Below are positions 1-11,226 of a stretch of DNA of 64,000 bases, one piece after another. The translations under genes and the position numbers were made by a program. Location of the stretch: NCBI RefSeq assembly GCF_019175385.1, contig NC_083340.1, positions 22,580,336-22,644,335 of the forward strand, in the 5' to 3' direction. The notes beneath the pieces are model-generated. The model ran no database searches. It was not told the origin of the DNA and worked only from the letters and a program-made list of their open reading frames with translations. The stretch's first letter is position 1. Each line of letters opens with the position of its first letter. Source of the stretch: Lycium barbarum. Lineage: Eukaryota > Streptophyta > Magnoliopsida > Solanales > Solanaceae.

Positions 1-130
1 CTCCCGAATAGCTAGGCATAATCACACCCCAGGTAGCGAACCCGGAAGTGGCCACTCTTCCTCCCGAATGGCTAGGCAATTATCATACTAGGATCCATAG
101 TGGCTACCCTTCCTCCCGAGTAGCTAGGCC
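1..130. repeat. Minisatellite, ~55-60 bp unit
   Basis: The phrase CTCCCGAATAGCTAGGC recurs at about 1, 61 and 113 with small changes, separated by AT-rich spacers and a GTGGCCAC-like palindrome. It sits in the 3' half of the reverse-oriented LTR, a place comparable to the stem-loop arrays of the other LTRs here. Confidence 0.65.
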
Positions 131-477
131 AAACACAAACAATCAAGAATCATAGCATAGAAGCCGAATCACAATTATCTCAGATAGTCCCAACATCAAG
201 TAGCATTAAGTTTCTTATGTCATATCGTAAAGATAAATCATTTCGAAGAACATTTTGAAGACGTTTACACTTCTTAAACCAAGTTTCAATGTCATAGTTT
301 CTCATGAAAATATTATTACCAACAATTAACCATCATTATTAATCATCTCTCATAGAGGAAGACAATTAGAATTACGTTTTCATGCGTAGAGTATAATACA
401 ATTAAGGTCTAATGTGGGCTTGCCCCCTCACACCCATTAACCATAGTAAAAACATGATTTAGGGTTTCAAAATATGA

Positions 478-745
478 GAAATTCACCTTTCTATCCAAAC
501 AAGAACCTTTGAAAAGAAGCCATGCATTCAAAAATAAGATTTTCAAAGAGACATGCATCCCAATTAGGGTTTTCAAAAGAAACAGACATCAAAGAATGTT
601 TTTCAAAGAGAGGCATACATCAAAAAAATGTTTTAAAAGAGGCATACAAATCACATCCAAAGAGTTCATAAAAACCGATTGAAAGAGTAAGTTCAAAAGA
701 GACATACATCCATAATAAGGTTTTTAAAAGAGAGACATACTTTAA
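478..745. repeat. Degenerate A-rich tandem repeat, ~40 bp unit
   Basis: About six imperfect copies of a phrase close to GACATACATCCAAAT followed by GGTTTTCAAAAGAG. Inside the LTR; no coding signal. Confidence 0.55.
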
Positions 746-783
746 TTAAGCCTTACGTAATTCAATAATTTACTTTTACAACG

Positions 784-910
784 NNNNNNNNNNNNNNNNN
801 NNNNNNNNNNNNNNNNNNNNNNNNNNNNNNNNNNNNNNNNNNNNNNNNNNNNNNNNNNNNNNNNNNNNNNNNNNNNNNNNNNNNNNNNNNNNNNNNNNNN
901 NNNNNNNNNN
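784..910. other. Assembly gap (127 Ns)
   Basis: Unresolved bases. Any short ORF crossing it is meaningless. The flanking sequence changes character (GC-richer after the gap), so the real gap length and continuity of the LTR are uncertain. Confidence 0.99.
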
Positions 911-1330
911 GAAGCCCGGGGTCAAAGCGCGTTCGTTGTTGCCTGTATAGCTTTCTATAGCAGAGATCTAGCAACGCATTCTAGGCACAGATCATTGGTA
1001 TTGGATGTATCGTTAGGTTGTGCCGAGTCAAATCTGCTCCCTTTTTTTTCCGTTGCAGAAAAGAGATCCCTTCCCCTCGCTTTCCAATGAATATGAAGTC
1101 CGGGAAGAACACCCAAAATCCTAGCTTGAGTCACCTTGAGAAGGATTACTTTGCAAACCCTAGGTTTTTTTTCATTCAAGAATCATGTTAAGAATTATGG
1201 GTTTAATGATAGGATTGATTAACAATGTTAAAGATGTTCTTACCTTTATTCAAGGAGACGTGGAGAACAGATTTTCGACCTTAGGGTTTATGAGAAAAAG
1301 AATAACTGGTAAAAATTAACTAAATCCCAC

Positions 1331-1339
1331 TATTTATGT
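1331..1339 (-). promoter_or_regulatory. Probable LTR TATA box (minus)
   Basis: Plus-strand TATTTATGT reads as ACATAAATA on minus. It lies 15-290 nt downstream (minus direction) of the palindrome module, matching the arrangement in the other LTRs of this window. Confidence 0.5.
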
Positions 1340-1354
1340 ACATAGCTAGTGGCG

Positions 1355-1640
1355 GGTGAAATACGGTCTGAGTTTATGGACTGTATTTCAAAATACGGAC
1401 CGTATTCTGCAACCGTATTTAACGATTAACAAAATAGTGAGCAATCTAGGGAACAAGTGAAATACGTCCAGAAATACGGACCGTATTTCAAAATACGTGC
1501 CATAAAGTCTGGCCGTATTTAACCATTAGCGAAACAGTGAGCGACGTAGGAAGATGGTGAAATATGCCCAAGGTATACGGATAGTATTTCAAAATACGAT
1601 CCGTTTTCTTGGCCGTATTTTACATTCAAACAAAACATTG
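1355..1640. repeat. Triplicated ~100-bp module with TACGGACCGTA palindromes
   Basis: Three imperfect copies (about 1357-1453, 1454-1553, 1554-1640), each with several half-sites CGTATTT/AAATACG and, in two copies, the full TACGGACCGTA (1394-1404 and 1475-1485). The same word is clustered in the Athila-like LTR at 54725-55029 and between its pol and third ORF. Confidence 0.8.
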
Positions 1641-1694
1641 AAGTCCAATTCTCTAAAACGTTTTCACACGTAACTGGATATACGGGGTGTTACA

Positions 1695-1995
1695 TTATCC
1701 CCCCTTAAGATCATTCGTCCTCGAATGAGAATCATGGTTTAAGATTTTTCACTAAACCTCAAATTTCAGAATTTCTTTAGTAAAGAGGATTATTCTCAGA
1801 GATAACATACGACTAACCACATAATGAATACATCATTCAAGCCTAAAAACATGGACGAGGGATTCATACTTCTAATCTAAACTTTCACAGGGAATACACA
1901 GTCGAAAGGTTCAACACATATTTGCAGTTGGGAATAAATGAAGGTAACACGGCTTGAGTGACACTACAACAACTCGATAGAACTACGCCCCCCTT
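1695..1995 (-). mobile_element. Internal remnant and polypurine tract of the reverse Tekay-like element
   Basis: Directly inside the LTR end come a plus-strand pyrimidine tract (polypurine on minus) and CATTCGTCCTCGAATG. About 280 bp of non-coding sequence follow, ending near a second C-rich block (CCCCCCTTCGAA, about 1987). No gag or pol similarity; the rest of the element is missing here. Confidence 0.55.
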
Positions 1996-2000
1996 CGAAT

Positions 2001-2207
2001 TCATCCTGCAATTACAGATAATCCATACACTGTGGGATCAGTTTTCATTTTTTTATGTAGGTAAGTGACTAATGTTTCATAATTTAAGATTGTTGGAAAC
2101 CTTACATGGGCTTTTGGTTTGATACTATAACGAACGGTATTATTGTCATCAAATGCATCTCCATCCCAAAATGGAGACACCCTAACAGTTGAAGAAGGAG
2201 AAGACAT
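2001..2207 (-). pseudogene. MULE-like transposase N-terminal fragment
   Basis: A 68-codon minus-strand ORF starting with ATG at 2207. The protein begins MSSPSSTVRV and has a beta-strand/helix pattern ending DPTVYGLSVIAG. This resembles the PB1-like start (MSSISSLIRH...) of the intact MURA protein at 50403 in this window: both open with MSS and a hydrophobic strand, followed by a charged turn. It stops abruptly at the boundary with the retroelement remnant, so it is a truncated first exon at best. It points away from the tandem repeats at 2340-2890. The similarity was seen by eye only; it could be unrelated. Confidence 0.3.
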
Positions 2208-2339
2208 TTTCTCTTTGAAGTTTTGAGTTTTTTCAAGAACTTAAAAGACTTAAACTTGTGAAATGGATGAGTTTTTACCTCATCAAACATTCACATTAAA
2301 TACGCAAAATATGAGCGCAAAATGAACATTTAAAAAACG

Positions 2340-2892
2340 TGGTAACCCTATTGCGCATGAAAATACTGCGCAAAACGTTTGCGCATGAAAATGTTGCGCA
2401 ATAGGATAAGATTTTTAAATAATGCAGCATGTTGTTGTCAAATCAAGCATAGTGTGTCATAAAAAGGGGTCAAATAATAGAGCATTTTGTTGCCACATCA
2501 ACCATAGTATGTCATAAAAAGCGGACAAGTAATGTGTCATCTGTGGCTGATATATTACGCATTTAAATGTTGCACAATACAAGTTAGTGACATAAAAAGC
2601 GGACAAATAATTCAGCATTGTGTTGTCACATCAAGCATAGTGTGTCATAAAAAGCAGACAAATAATGTGTCATCTATGGATGATATATTGCGAAATACAA
2701 GTTAGTGTCTTAAAACCGGGTAAATAATGGAGCATTGTGTTATCACATCAAGCATAGTGTGTCATAAAAAGCGGACAAATAATGTGTCATCTATGGCTAA
2801 TATATTTCACATTTTAATGTTGCGCAATATGAGTTAGTGTCATAAAAAGTGGTCAAATAATGCAGCATGGTGTTGTCAAATCAAGCATAGTG
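2340..2892. repeat. Tandem repeat, ~120-140 bp unit, left part
   Basis: Units share CAAGTTAGTGTCATAAAAAG, GTGTTGTCACATCAAGCATAG and TGTGTCATCTATGG. The phrase AAGTTAGTG recurs at about 2580, 2700 and 2829. The array is interrupted at 2892 by the non-coding LTR element and continues at 10034. Short TTGCGCA words recur in each unit. Confidence 0.85.
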
Positions 2893-4778
2893 TGTCACGA
2901 CCCAGCTAGGGGCCGCGACGGGTACCCGGGGCTAACCACCGAGCACCACTCGTTCTACGTCTCATCATACTCATTTCATGCTCTTTTATTACTTTTATAC
3001 TCAAATCGTAGGAAAATCATATTTCATATAAAACATAAATACTTATATATATGCCTCTTGGCCATCAAAATAACATTTATACTATATAGCATCTCGTGAG
3101 ACCATGTAACCCACACAGCGTATCTGCGATCCTCTACTAGAGTACTAGACATATGGACGGGACAAGACCCCGTCATGCCCAAAATATATATACACATATA
3201 TATACACAAAAGTATAAACCCGATTAGCACCTCCGGAATAATGGAGTGCTCCTGAAATTCTGCTGATAGCTCCTATAAGTCTGCGCCGTCTCCCTGTCTA
3301 CCTGTCGGCATGAACACAGCGTCTAAAGAAAATGGACGTCAGTACGAATATTGTACTGAGTATGTAAGGCATAACAATGAAAATACGTCAATGAGATGAA
3401 TGAAGAATCAATAAGGATGCAACTGTATGACTGTAACTTATAGAAGAAATAACACATGCTGACTTACTCATAATCATCATCATCTCATGTATGCAACAAT
3501 GTATAAGCTGCCCGTCCATATAGGTACGGTGTGATAATGTATAAGCTGCCCATCCTTGTAGGAGCGGTGTGATAATCATAGCCTGCGTCTAGGCCTCCCG
3601 CGTCCGAGGTATAAGCTGCCCACTATAGTGGTGTGCACATCTACGTGCCTGCCCGGCCGACTACAGCGCGGCGCGGTGTGAGAAAATACATACGTATATA
3701 TATAAAGCATGCATAAGAGCCCAATCAAAAGCCATAACTGTATCGGAGTGACGTAAGGTCGGTGGCTTCTGACGTCATTATGGAACATTCATTGACATCC
3801 TGCCTCACCTTGAAGGAATTAGGATATAAGGTGAGTGTAAGCAATAAATAGCATCATTAACATCATAGGATTATCACAACATGAGTATTGGGATTTCTAT
3901 ACTTTACTCATTACCTTGTGTGACTAATTATGGACATAGACTCATATTTTCCGGAACTTAAGGAAACTCATGGATAAAAAGAGAGTCAAGCTATAAGATT
4001 CGTGCCATAGAAAGAAAGGACTAGCCTCACATACCTTTGACGTTTACTATTCTTATGGCTTGCTTGCTTCCCCTATGATGCACTCATGTATACCTTCAAG
4101 AGAATTCATGCCGTCGTTAGCTAAGCAATTATAAGAACGGACTACTATTTTTAGGGAAAATTGGGCAGCATTTCCTTTGTTTCTACTACGTTTCCCATAT
4201 TCTATTTCAGCTCCCAAACATTCGCAACCATAATCACAATATAGAAATCTACAATCATCATTTATATACATTTAGCAAAATCCACCAATTTCTCCACATT
4301 TAGTGGTTTTAGCTTATCGTCACATTTTTCTCATACACCACACTTATTTCATGGTCTAAACATCATTTATAACATACTCATGATCACAACATATCACGTT
4401 CATGGTTTCATTCAACTACCATTCAATAATGACACTACTCATCCTTCCAAAACACATTTTCCATGCTTTTCTACAATCCAAGCATCTTATCTTTACAATA
4501 CCTTAAATAGCACAATAAAACCATGAAACATACCTTAGATGATGGTGGAACAAGCTTAGAGTTGAATCCACCCTTTATCACCAAAACCCTTCTTCACCTT
4601 CCTTAGGATTGTCTTGAAGAAGATGAATCCTACTTGAGTTTCACACACTTGGGTTCATGAATTTGATGTTGTTAATCTTGGTTCCCTTTGATTTTTCTTG
4701 TGGATGAAATGTTGAGAGGGTTCTAGAGGGTTTTAGGACCAAAAATGGTGAAAAAATGGGTTAAAAACGAAATTGGGT

Positions 4779-4788
4779 CTATATATAA
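4779..4788 (-). promoter_or_regulatory. LTR TATA box (minus)
   Basis: Plus TCTATATATAATT gives TTATATATAGA on minus. It is the only strong TATA motif next to the GC-rich palindromes; the copy in the other LTR is at 9310-9318. Confidence 0.6.
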
Positions 4789-4814
4789 TTGTCCAGAAGA
4801 TTCTGGACTGACAC

Positions 4815-5010
4815 AACATGCGGCACGCTTTGCGAGACGCAAAGCATGCCTGCGAGCCGCATGTTGGGTCGCAAAACATGCCAGCTGACCAACTCTCACT
4901 GGCACACTTTGCGGTCAAAGTACGGAACCGCATGTCGAACTTGCGAGCCGCATATCTAACTTGCGGAGCCGCATGTCTAACTTTCGGAGCCGCATGTTAG
5001 GCCGCAAGGT
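4815..5010. repeat. GC-rich palindrome cluster (TGCGGAGCCGCA type)
   Basis: Repeated words around GCATGCGGCTCGCAAG, including TGCGG-AG-CCGCA at 4962-4973. They lie 30-220 bp upstream of the TATA box in an otherwise AT-rich LTR. This copy has one more ~20-bp unit than the matching copy in the other LTR. Confidence 0.8.
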
Positions 5011-5524
5011 GCGCCAAGCTGTACGTCGTAGAATGACCATAACTTTTGATCCCGATAGGCTGTGAGGTCCCACGACCTATGGTTATAAAGCTCTTTTAAT
5101 TATATACAACTTTCATACTGTGGTGTGTTTCCCAAATTCCAACTTTATAATAGCGTTTTGGCCTCTCCAAATCAGATCATCCGAAATGTTCCCTTAAATC
5201 GCCCTTTTGGGATGGCTTATGCCCATATTTGGCTTATGGGTCCTTCTTGACACTTACTTAACACTTAATTATCAATATAAGGGACATTATAACTCTTCTC
5301 CAAAATGTCATTAAGCCATCATTAATTCGATACTCGAAATTCTTTCCCGATACACAACATATACCTTGCTTTCCTTAACAACTTTCGTCTCCTACCTCCA
5401 ATGTCTTTGAAATCTCATTTAGAATCATTAAATATTATGTCTTACTTATCAAAACATCATATGCATCATGCCCTTCGTCAGTCAATTCACTGTGCATGAA
5501 CGGAAAATTTTCCGAGGTGTAACA

Positions 5525-6719
5525 TTCTTCCCCCCTTGGGAACATTCGTCCTCGAATGTTAAACTATTCGGGATTCTACGATTTTTCGCCATATTTTTTT
5601 TTAACTGACTCGGAGTGTCATGACCACACTATTCTTGCTTACCTCTTATTCCTTGCAAGTCGCATAATCGTTCTTGCGTGATTCGTGTACATACATTTCT
5701 ATACATATACAAGTATCCACATCCGTATTTGTATTCGTAATCGTACTCATTTACCCATCATTAGACTTATTTCTGCACAACTCTCACTCTTTGTTTTAGA
5801 GTCTATATCTGTCACATCTTAGAGTCCATTACTTCAATCTCTACATTTATATTACCTTTACTCGCTTCCCCCCTTTTAGGATTTTACTTGTACCATTCTC
5901 AAATCCGTTACCTCACCTTCAAATATTTAATTCATATATCCCTTATGTCCCATGCTCTTTTACTCTTGATTATACCAATCACAAACTACTACGACTTTGC
6001 CATATCACTTTTCTGTAATTTCTTTTTCAAGTTGGCTTCCCTTTTTGTCATTGCTTTCTATCATCTCTTGTCATTGAAGAACCTCTATGCTGGACTTTCC
6101 TTTAACAAGGTCTTATAAGCTTTCTCATCTACTGCTCCAGGGCTCGCTTGTTGGTTTCACACTTGCATTCACTCTTTATTCATATAGAACATGTCACGTC
6201 TTTAGTCATTTCCTCCCTATACTTTTCTTACCACATAAGTTATCTCACCAATGTGTTCACATTCGTTATAACCCTTCATATTTGTATCTCTATCTCCGTG
6301 ATGCTGCTACTTTATTTTGCTAATAAACTTATCATATTTTACTCGTGCTTATATATCCAATCGCTACTCCAATATCGCACTCTATTAGAGTTACACTTTC
6401 TCATCCATGTCATGTTTTAGTGCTACTAATCTCCTTTGTTCACTCTAGCATTTCTCTTTACCGTATCAATGTCGCTCTTATAACTGCCATTACTATCAAT
6501 TCAATATTATCTAGCTCAATTCTTGTAGTCATTAATGATACTTCTAGCTTAATCTCATTTTGCCATTACTCTTTTGTACATCATCTTTTCTTGTTAGGAC
6601 ATATTACAAGCTTATTTCTTATCCCTTTTGGATTCTAGGAAAATTTCGGCAGAGTTTCCTCTATATTTCTTACTATCCCAAAACCTGCACGCAACAAATA
6701 CCAACAATGCCTCACAGGG

Positions 6720-6757
<38 letters not shown>

Positions 6758-7395
6758 CACGACATGTCTCAGCCACACAGGGCTCCCATTTTCAAGTAAA
6801 AGCACAAAGATGTCGTAACGTACCTCATATCTCACACTTCGAGATGTACCTGATCCTGTAGCGATCTGCCCTGTTACCTCTTCCCATTTAATTTCCCTTT
6901 TTCATCCTTCAGCTTTATATTTCCATCATATCTCAATATTCTTATTTTATTCGATACATATCTTTCGTACCATCGATTACCTTTATTCTGATTCATTCAA
7001 TTTGCTGTGTTCTCAACTTATAGCTGAACTTATCATAGAGAGCCACATTTAATCAATTTCTCTATCATATGAACACTGACTTACTTACTGACAATCAATT
7101 CATCATCATAGTATTACATATTTCGATAACGTATCCTCAACGAAGGGGCTTACCTCCGTAGCTTTCATTGTCATCAATCACTTTCTTCTATCATTACCAT
7201 TCTTCTACTGCAATCAGGGGTTAGTATAAGGAATCTCATTTCCTACGGCTTAGCTCTATCGCACGATCTTAGAGATGAAAGAAGAGTAATCATCCTAAAT
7301 GTCTTGTAGCCTCCTGTTTATAGATGTGGCGCACAATACACCATAAACAAGACTCTACTAGACACGGCTCGAAGACACTTCCTAGGACTGAACTA
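5525..7395 (-). other. Non-coding interior of LARD-like element 1
   Basis: About 1.87 kb, pyrimidine-rich on plus, with many short ORFs but none resembling gag or pol. It contains the polypurine tract (5525-5540), a (TA)n run at about 6723-6753, and a block (about 6640-6800, around GCCTCACAGGGCC) conserved in two other elements of this window (about 21900-22040; inverted at about 28650-28780). Confidence 0.75.
6723..6753. repeat. (TA)n microsatellite
   Basis: Uninterrupted TA dinucleotides inside the conserved interior block of LARD-like element 1. Confidence 0.95.
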
Positions 7396-7406
7396 CTCTG
7401 ATACCA
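7396..7406 (-). promoter_or_regulatory. Primer-binding site, initiator tRNA-Met type
   Basis: Plus CTCTGATACCA equals TGGTATCAGAG on minus, four bases from the LTR at 7411. It fixes the element's orientation as minus. Confidence 0.85.
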
Positions 7407-7410
7407 CTTT

Positions 7411-10033
7411 TGTCACGACCCAGCTAGGGGCCGCGACGGGTACCCGGGGCTAACCACCGAGCACCACTCGTTCTACGTCTCATCATACTCATTTCATGCT
7501 CTTTTATTACTTTTATACTCAAATCGTAGGAAAATCATATTTCATATAAAACATAAATACTTATATATATGCCTCTTGGCCATCAAAATAACATTTATAC
7601 TATATAGCATCTCGTGAGACCATCTAACCCACACTGCGTATCTGCGAGTCTCTACTAGAGTACTAGACATATGGACGGGACAAGACCCTGTCATGCCCAA
7701 AATATATACACACATATATATACACAAAAGTATAAACCCGATTAGCACCTCCGGAATAATGGAGTGCTCCTTAAATTCTGCTGATAGCTCCTATAAGTCT
7801 GTGCCGTCTCCCTGTCTACATGTGGGCATGAACACAGCGTCCAAAGAAAACGGACGTCAGTACGAATATTGTACTGAGTATGTAAGGTATAACAATGAAA
7901 ATACGTCAATGAGATGAATGAAGCATCAATAAGGATGCAACTGTATATGACTGTAACTTATAGAAGAAATAACACATGCTGACTTACTCATAATCATCAT
8001 CATCTCATGTATGCAACAATGTATAAGCTGTCCGTCCATATAGGTACGGTGTGATAATGTATAAGTTGCCCGACCTTGTAGGAGCGGTGTGATAATCATA
8101 GCCTGCGTCTAGGCCTCCCGCGTCCGGGGTATAAGCTGCCCACTACAGTGGTGTGCACATCTACGTGCCTACCCGACCGACTACAGCGCAGCGCGGTGTG
8201 AGAAAATACATACGTATATATATAAAACATGCATAAGAGCCCAATCAAAATCCATAACTATATCGGAGTGACGTAAGGTCGGTGGCTTCCGACGTCATTA
8301 TGGAACATTCATTGACATCCTGCCTCACCTTGAAGGAATTATGATATAAGGTGAGTGTAAGCAATAAATAACATCATTAACATCATAGGATCATCTCAAC
8401 ATGAGTATTGGGATTTCTATACTTTACTCATTACCTTGTGTGACTAATTATGGACATAGACTCATATTTTCCGGAACTTAAGGAAACTCATGGATAAAAA
8501 GGGAGTCAAGCTATAAGATTCATGCCATAGAAAGAAAGGACTAGCCTCACATACCTTTGACGTTTACTATTCTTATGGCTTGCTTGCTTCCCCTATGATG
8601 CACTCATGTATACCTTCAAGAGAATTCATGCCGTCGTTAGCTAAGCAATTATAAGAACGGACTACTATTTTTAGGGAAAATTGGGCAGCATTTCCTTTGT
8701 TTCTACTACGTTTCCCATATTCTATTTCAGCTCCCAAACATTCGCAACCATAATCACAATATAGAAATCAACAATCATCATTTATATACATTTAGCAAAA
8801 TCCACCAATTTCCTCCAATTTCTCCACATTTAGTGGTTTTAGCTTATCGTCACATTTTTCTCATACACCACACTTATTTCATGGTCTAAACATCATTTAT
8901 AACATACTCATGATCACAACATATCACGTTCATGGTTTCATTCAACTACCATTCAATAATGACACTACTCATCCTTCCAAAACTCATTTTCCATGCTTTT
9001 CTACAATCCAAGCATCTTAGCTTTACAATACCTTAAATAGCACAATAAACCCATGAAACATACCTTAGATGATGGTGGAACAAGATTAGAGTTGAATCCT
9101 CCCTTTATCACCAAAACCCTTCTTCACCTTCCTTAGGATTGTCTTGAAGAAGATGAATCCTACTTGAGTTTCACACACTTGGGTTCATGAATTTGATGTT
9201 GTTAATCTTGGTTCCCTTTGATTTTTCTTGTGGATGAAATCTTGAGAGGGTTCTCGAGGGTTTTAGGACCAAACATGGTGAAAAAATGGGTTAAAAACGA
9301 AATTGGGTCTATATATAATTGTCCAGAAGATTCTGGACTGACACAACATGCGGCACGCTTTGCGAGACGCAAAGCATGCCTGCGAGCCGCATGTTGGGTC
9401 GCAAAACATGCCAGCTGACCAACTCTCACTGGCACACTTTGCGGTCAAAGTACGGAACCGCATGTCGAACTTGCGAGCCGCATATCTAACTTGCGGAGCC
9501 GCATGTTGGGCCGCAAGGTGTGCCAAGCTGTACGTCGTAGAATGGCCATAAATTTTGATCCCGATAGGCTGTGAGGGCCCACGACCTATGGTTAGAAATC
9601 TCTTTTAATTGTCTACACCTTTCATACTGTGGTGTGTTTCCCAAATTCCAACTTTAGAATAGCGTTTTGGCCTCTCCAAATCAGATCATCCGAAATGTTC
9701 CCTTAAATCGCCCTTTTGGGATGGCTTATGCCCATATTTGGCTTATGGGTCCTTCTTGACACTTACTTAACACTTAATTACCAATATAAGGGACATTATA
9801 ACTCTTCTCCAAAATGTCATTAAGCCATCATTAATTCGATACTCGAAATTCTTTCCCGATACACAACATATACCTTGCTTTCCTTAACAACTTTCGTCTC
9901 CTACCTCCAATGTCTTTGAAATCTTATTTAGAATCATTAAATATTATGTATTACTTATCAAAACATCATATGCATCATGCCCTTCGTCAGTCAATTCACT
10001 GTGCATGAACGAAATTTTTTTTGAGGTGTAACA
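7411..10033 (-). repeat. 5' LTR of LARD-like element 1
   Basis: 2623 bp, near-identical to 2893-5524. TATA box at 9310-9318 (minus), palindrome cluster about 9345-9530, stem-loop array about 8017-8160, paired hairpin 7838-7877. A C/T difference in the second hairpin (7842 versus 3324 region) makes the stem one pair longer here. Confidence 0.9.
9345..9530. repeat. GC-rich palindrome cluster, 5' LTR copy
   Basis: Same words as at 4815-5010 (TGCGGAGCCGCA at 9492-9503) but one repeat unit shorter. The cluster has therefore changed copy number since this element inserted. Confidence 0.8.
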
Positions 10034-10325
10034 TAGTGTGTCATAAAAAGCGATCAAATAATGGAGCATTTTGTTATCACATCAAGCATAATGTGTCATA
10101 AAAAACGGACAAGCATAGTGTGTCATCTATGGCTCATATATTGCGCATTTAAATGTTGCACAATACAAGTTAGTGTCATAAAAAGCGAACAAATAATGCA
10201 GCATTGTGTTGTCACATAAGGCATAGTGTATCATAAAAAGCGGTCAAATAATGTGTCATCTATGGATGATATATTGCGCATTTAAATGTTGCGCAATACA
10301 AGTTAGTGTCATAAAGAGTAGTATA
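10034..10325. repeat. Tandem repeat, ~120-140 bp unit, right part
   Basis: Continuation of the array at 2340-2892 after the TSD, with AAGTTAGTGTC at about 10167 and 10303. It ends just before a TATA-like GTATATAACA (10319-10328). Confidence 0.85.
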
Positions 10326-10371
10326 TAACATCATTGATGAATAACTAGCATTCACATTAAAACGAGTTATC

Positions 10372-10791
10372 ATGTCATTCTATACCCAATTTACTGATAT
10401 TGGTTCTATTACATGTTTAAACCCACAAGACGTATTCGAAGCAATGGGTAGGACATGAGAACTAGATGATGATTTTAAATACTCAAATAATCCGAACAAC
10501 AGATTCAATCGACAATACAATAACACAATGAGAGAGGAGTGAGATTGGCGTGTCAGGGAGGCTGCGGGACTTGAAGTAAACATGAAGTCATTAGGGCTTA
10601 AACGCCCAAAAAAACGTGCTATGTCAATGTCTCATGACATTCCACAAGAGTTGAATTTTGCTCTTAACCGTTTTCGCGAAGAGAACAATCGGATGAAAAT
10701 ACGTTGCCTAAGGGTAGAATATGGTCAACATGGTTATGTAAGATTCAGATCCAAGTGGGATTCGGACTGTGAGATGTCCGATGAAGATTAA
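10372..10791 (+). pseudogene. Unrecognised small ORF, 139 codons with two internal stops
   Basis: ATG at 10372, about 45 bp after a TATA-like GTATATAACA. One frame runs to the stop at 10789-10791, broken only by two TGA codons (about 10467 and 10539). The protein starts MSFYTQFTDIG, has a basic middle (KSLGLKRPKKRAMSMSHDIP), an amphipathic segment rich in N/R/E, and an acidic end (DSDCEMSDED). I do not recognise the family. It sits beside the tandem repeats and a second small ORF in the same orientation. It may belong to the same decayed element as the MULE-like fragment at 2207, but that is inference. Confidence 0.45.
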
Positions 10792-10922
10792 TATTTTTTT
10801 ATAATAAAGTAAGTAGGTAGAGTCATAATAACCACCCTCGAGGGTACTTGGGGGTTTCCATCTATATAAGTAGCCTTTCATTTGTTATTAGATTACAACA
10901 TTTTCAATACCGAGTAGTAGAA

Positions 10923-11226
10923 ATGTAGACTGGTCTTTATTCCTTCCAAAGGATTCGAATAGCAGTGGTGATGATAGTTCAAATCATAGCAGCTATTCCA
11001 GTGAATTTTTCTTAATAACAATGATTTCAAACTAGACGATATAAAACCCCACATTCTTATAGAGCGTAATGATGAGTTTTGCAGCATGAAATATTCAGAC
11101 CCACGAGAATATTTTTGCGGATTACGCCGAGAATGGGCACATCGGCATGCCGAATCAGAACGGTACATATTGAACCATATGATAATATCTCTTAGAAATT
11201 TTTCTAATAAGCTTCAAAATATTTAA
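10923..11226 (+). pseudogene. Unrecognised second small ORF, frameshifted
   Basis: A TATA-like TATATAAG (10863-10870) lies ~55 bp before an ATG at 10923 that is followed immediately by TAG. Shifting frame gives an acidic Ser/Asp/Asn-rich stretch (SNSSGDDSSNHSSYSSE). Another frame change near 11005 leads to a ~70-residue segment with KYSDPREYFCGLRREW and RYILNHMIISLRNF, ending at TAA 11224-11226. Composition and length suggest a small protein gene with two single-base indels. Family unknown; spacing and TATA placement mirror the upstream ORF. Confidence 0.35.

Larger units (their letters stand above)
1..1694 (-). mobile_element. LTR of a minus-strand Tekay-like Ty3 element (truncated by window start)
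   Basis: Read on the minus strand this begins TGTAACACCCCG (ending at 1694 on plus). It is preceded by a polypurine tract (plus-strand TTATCCCCCCTTAAGA) and the motif ATTCGAGGACGAATG that often precedes the 3' LTR in Tekay/Del chromoviruses. It is therefore the 3' LTR of a reverse-oriented element; its far end lies left of the window. It contains a minisatellite (1-130), a degenerate A-rich tandem repeat (478-745), an assembly gap, a TATA-like site (1331-1339) and a palindrome-rich triplicated module (1355-1640). No coding potential. Lineage assignment is inferred from the PPT context only. Confidence 0.7.
2893..5524 (-). repeat. 3' LTR of LARD-like element 1
   Basis: 2632 bp. In transcript order (minus) it holds a palindrome cluster (about 5005-4815), a TATA box (4788-4779), a splice-donor-like AGGTATGTGAGGC (about 4038-4025), an array of GTATAAGCTGCCC stem-loop units (about 3640-3497), the paired hairpin (3359-3320), and the end TGTCACGACCC read in reverse. 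Confidence 0.9.
2893..10033 (-). mobile_element. Complete non-coding LTR element (LARD-like) no. 1
   Basis: Two near-identical LTRs (2893-5524 and 7411-10033) begin TGTCACGACCC and end GTGTAACA. They are flanked by the 5-bp TSD TAGTG (2888-2892 and 10034-10038), which interrupts the tandem repeat. Orientation is minus: the sequence complementary to initiator tRNA-Met (plus CTCTGATACCA, 7396-7406) abuts the 7411 LTR, and the polypurine tract (plus TTCTTCCCCCCTTGGG, 5525-5540) abuts the other. The 1.9-kb interior has no gag or pol. This is the layout of a large retrotransposon derivative, which must be mobilised by proteins from a related Tekay-like element. The LTRs differ only by scattered substitutions and small indels, implying a fairly recent insertion. 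Confidence 0.9.

Noticed and set aside
2340..2892. Centromeric satellite
   Set aside because: Only about five to seven units in total (both sides of the insertion) and flanked by ORF fragments; too short here to call a satellite array.
3480..3700. Possible CRISPR-like spaced repeats
   Set aside because: Repeat units are part of an LTR stem-loop array in a plant-type element, spacers are not unique, and no cas genes exist.
5888..6861. Overlapping ORFs of 64-97 codons in the LARD-like element 1 interior
   Set aside because: Leu/Ile/Phe-rich translations of pyrimidine-rich DNA on the strand opposite to the element; mutually overlapping frames; no conserved motif.
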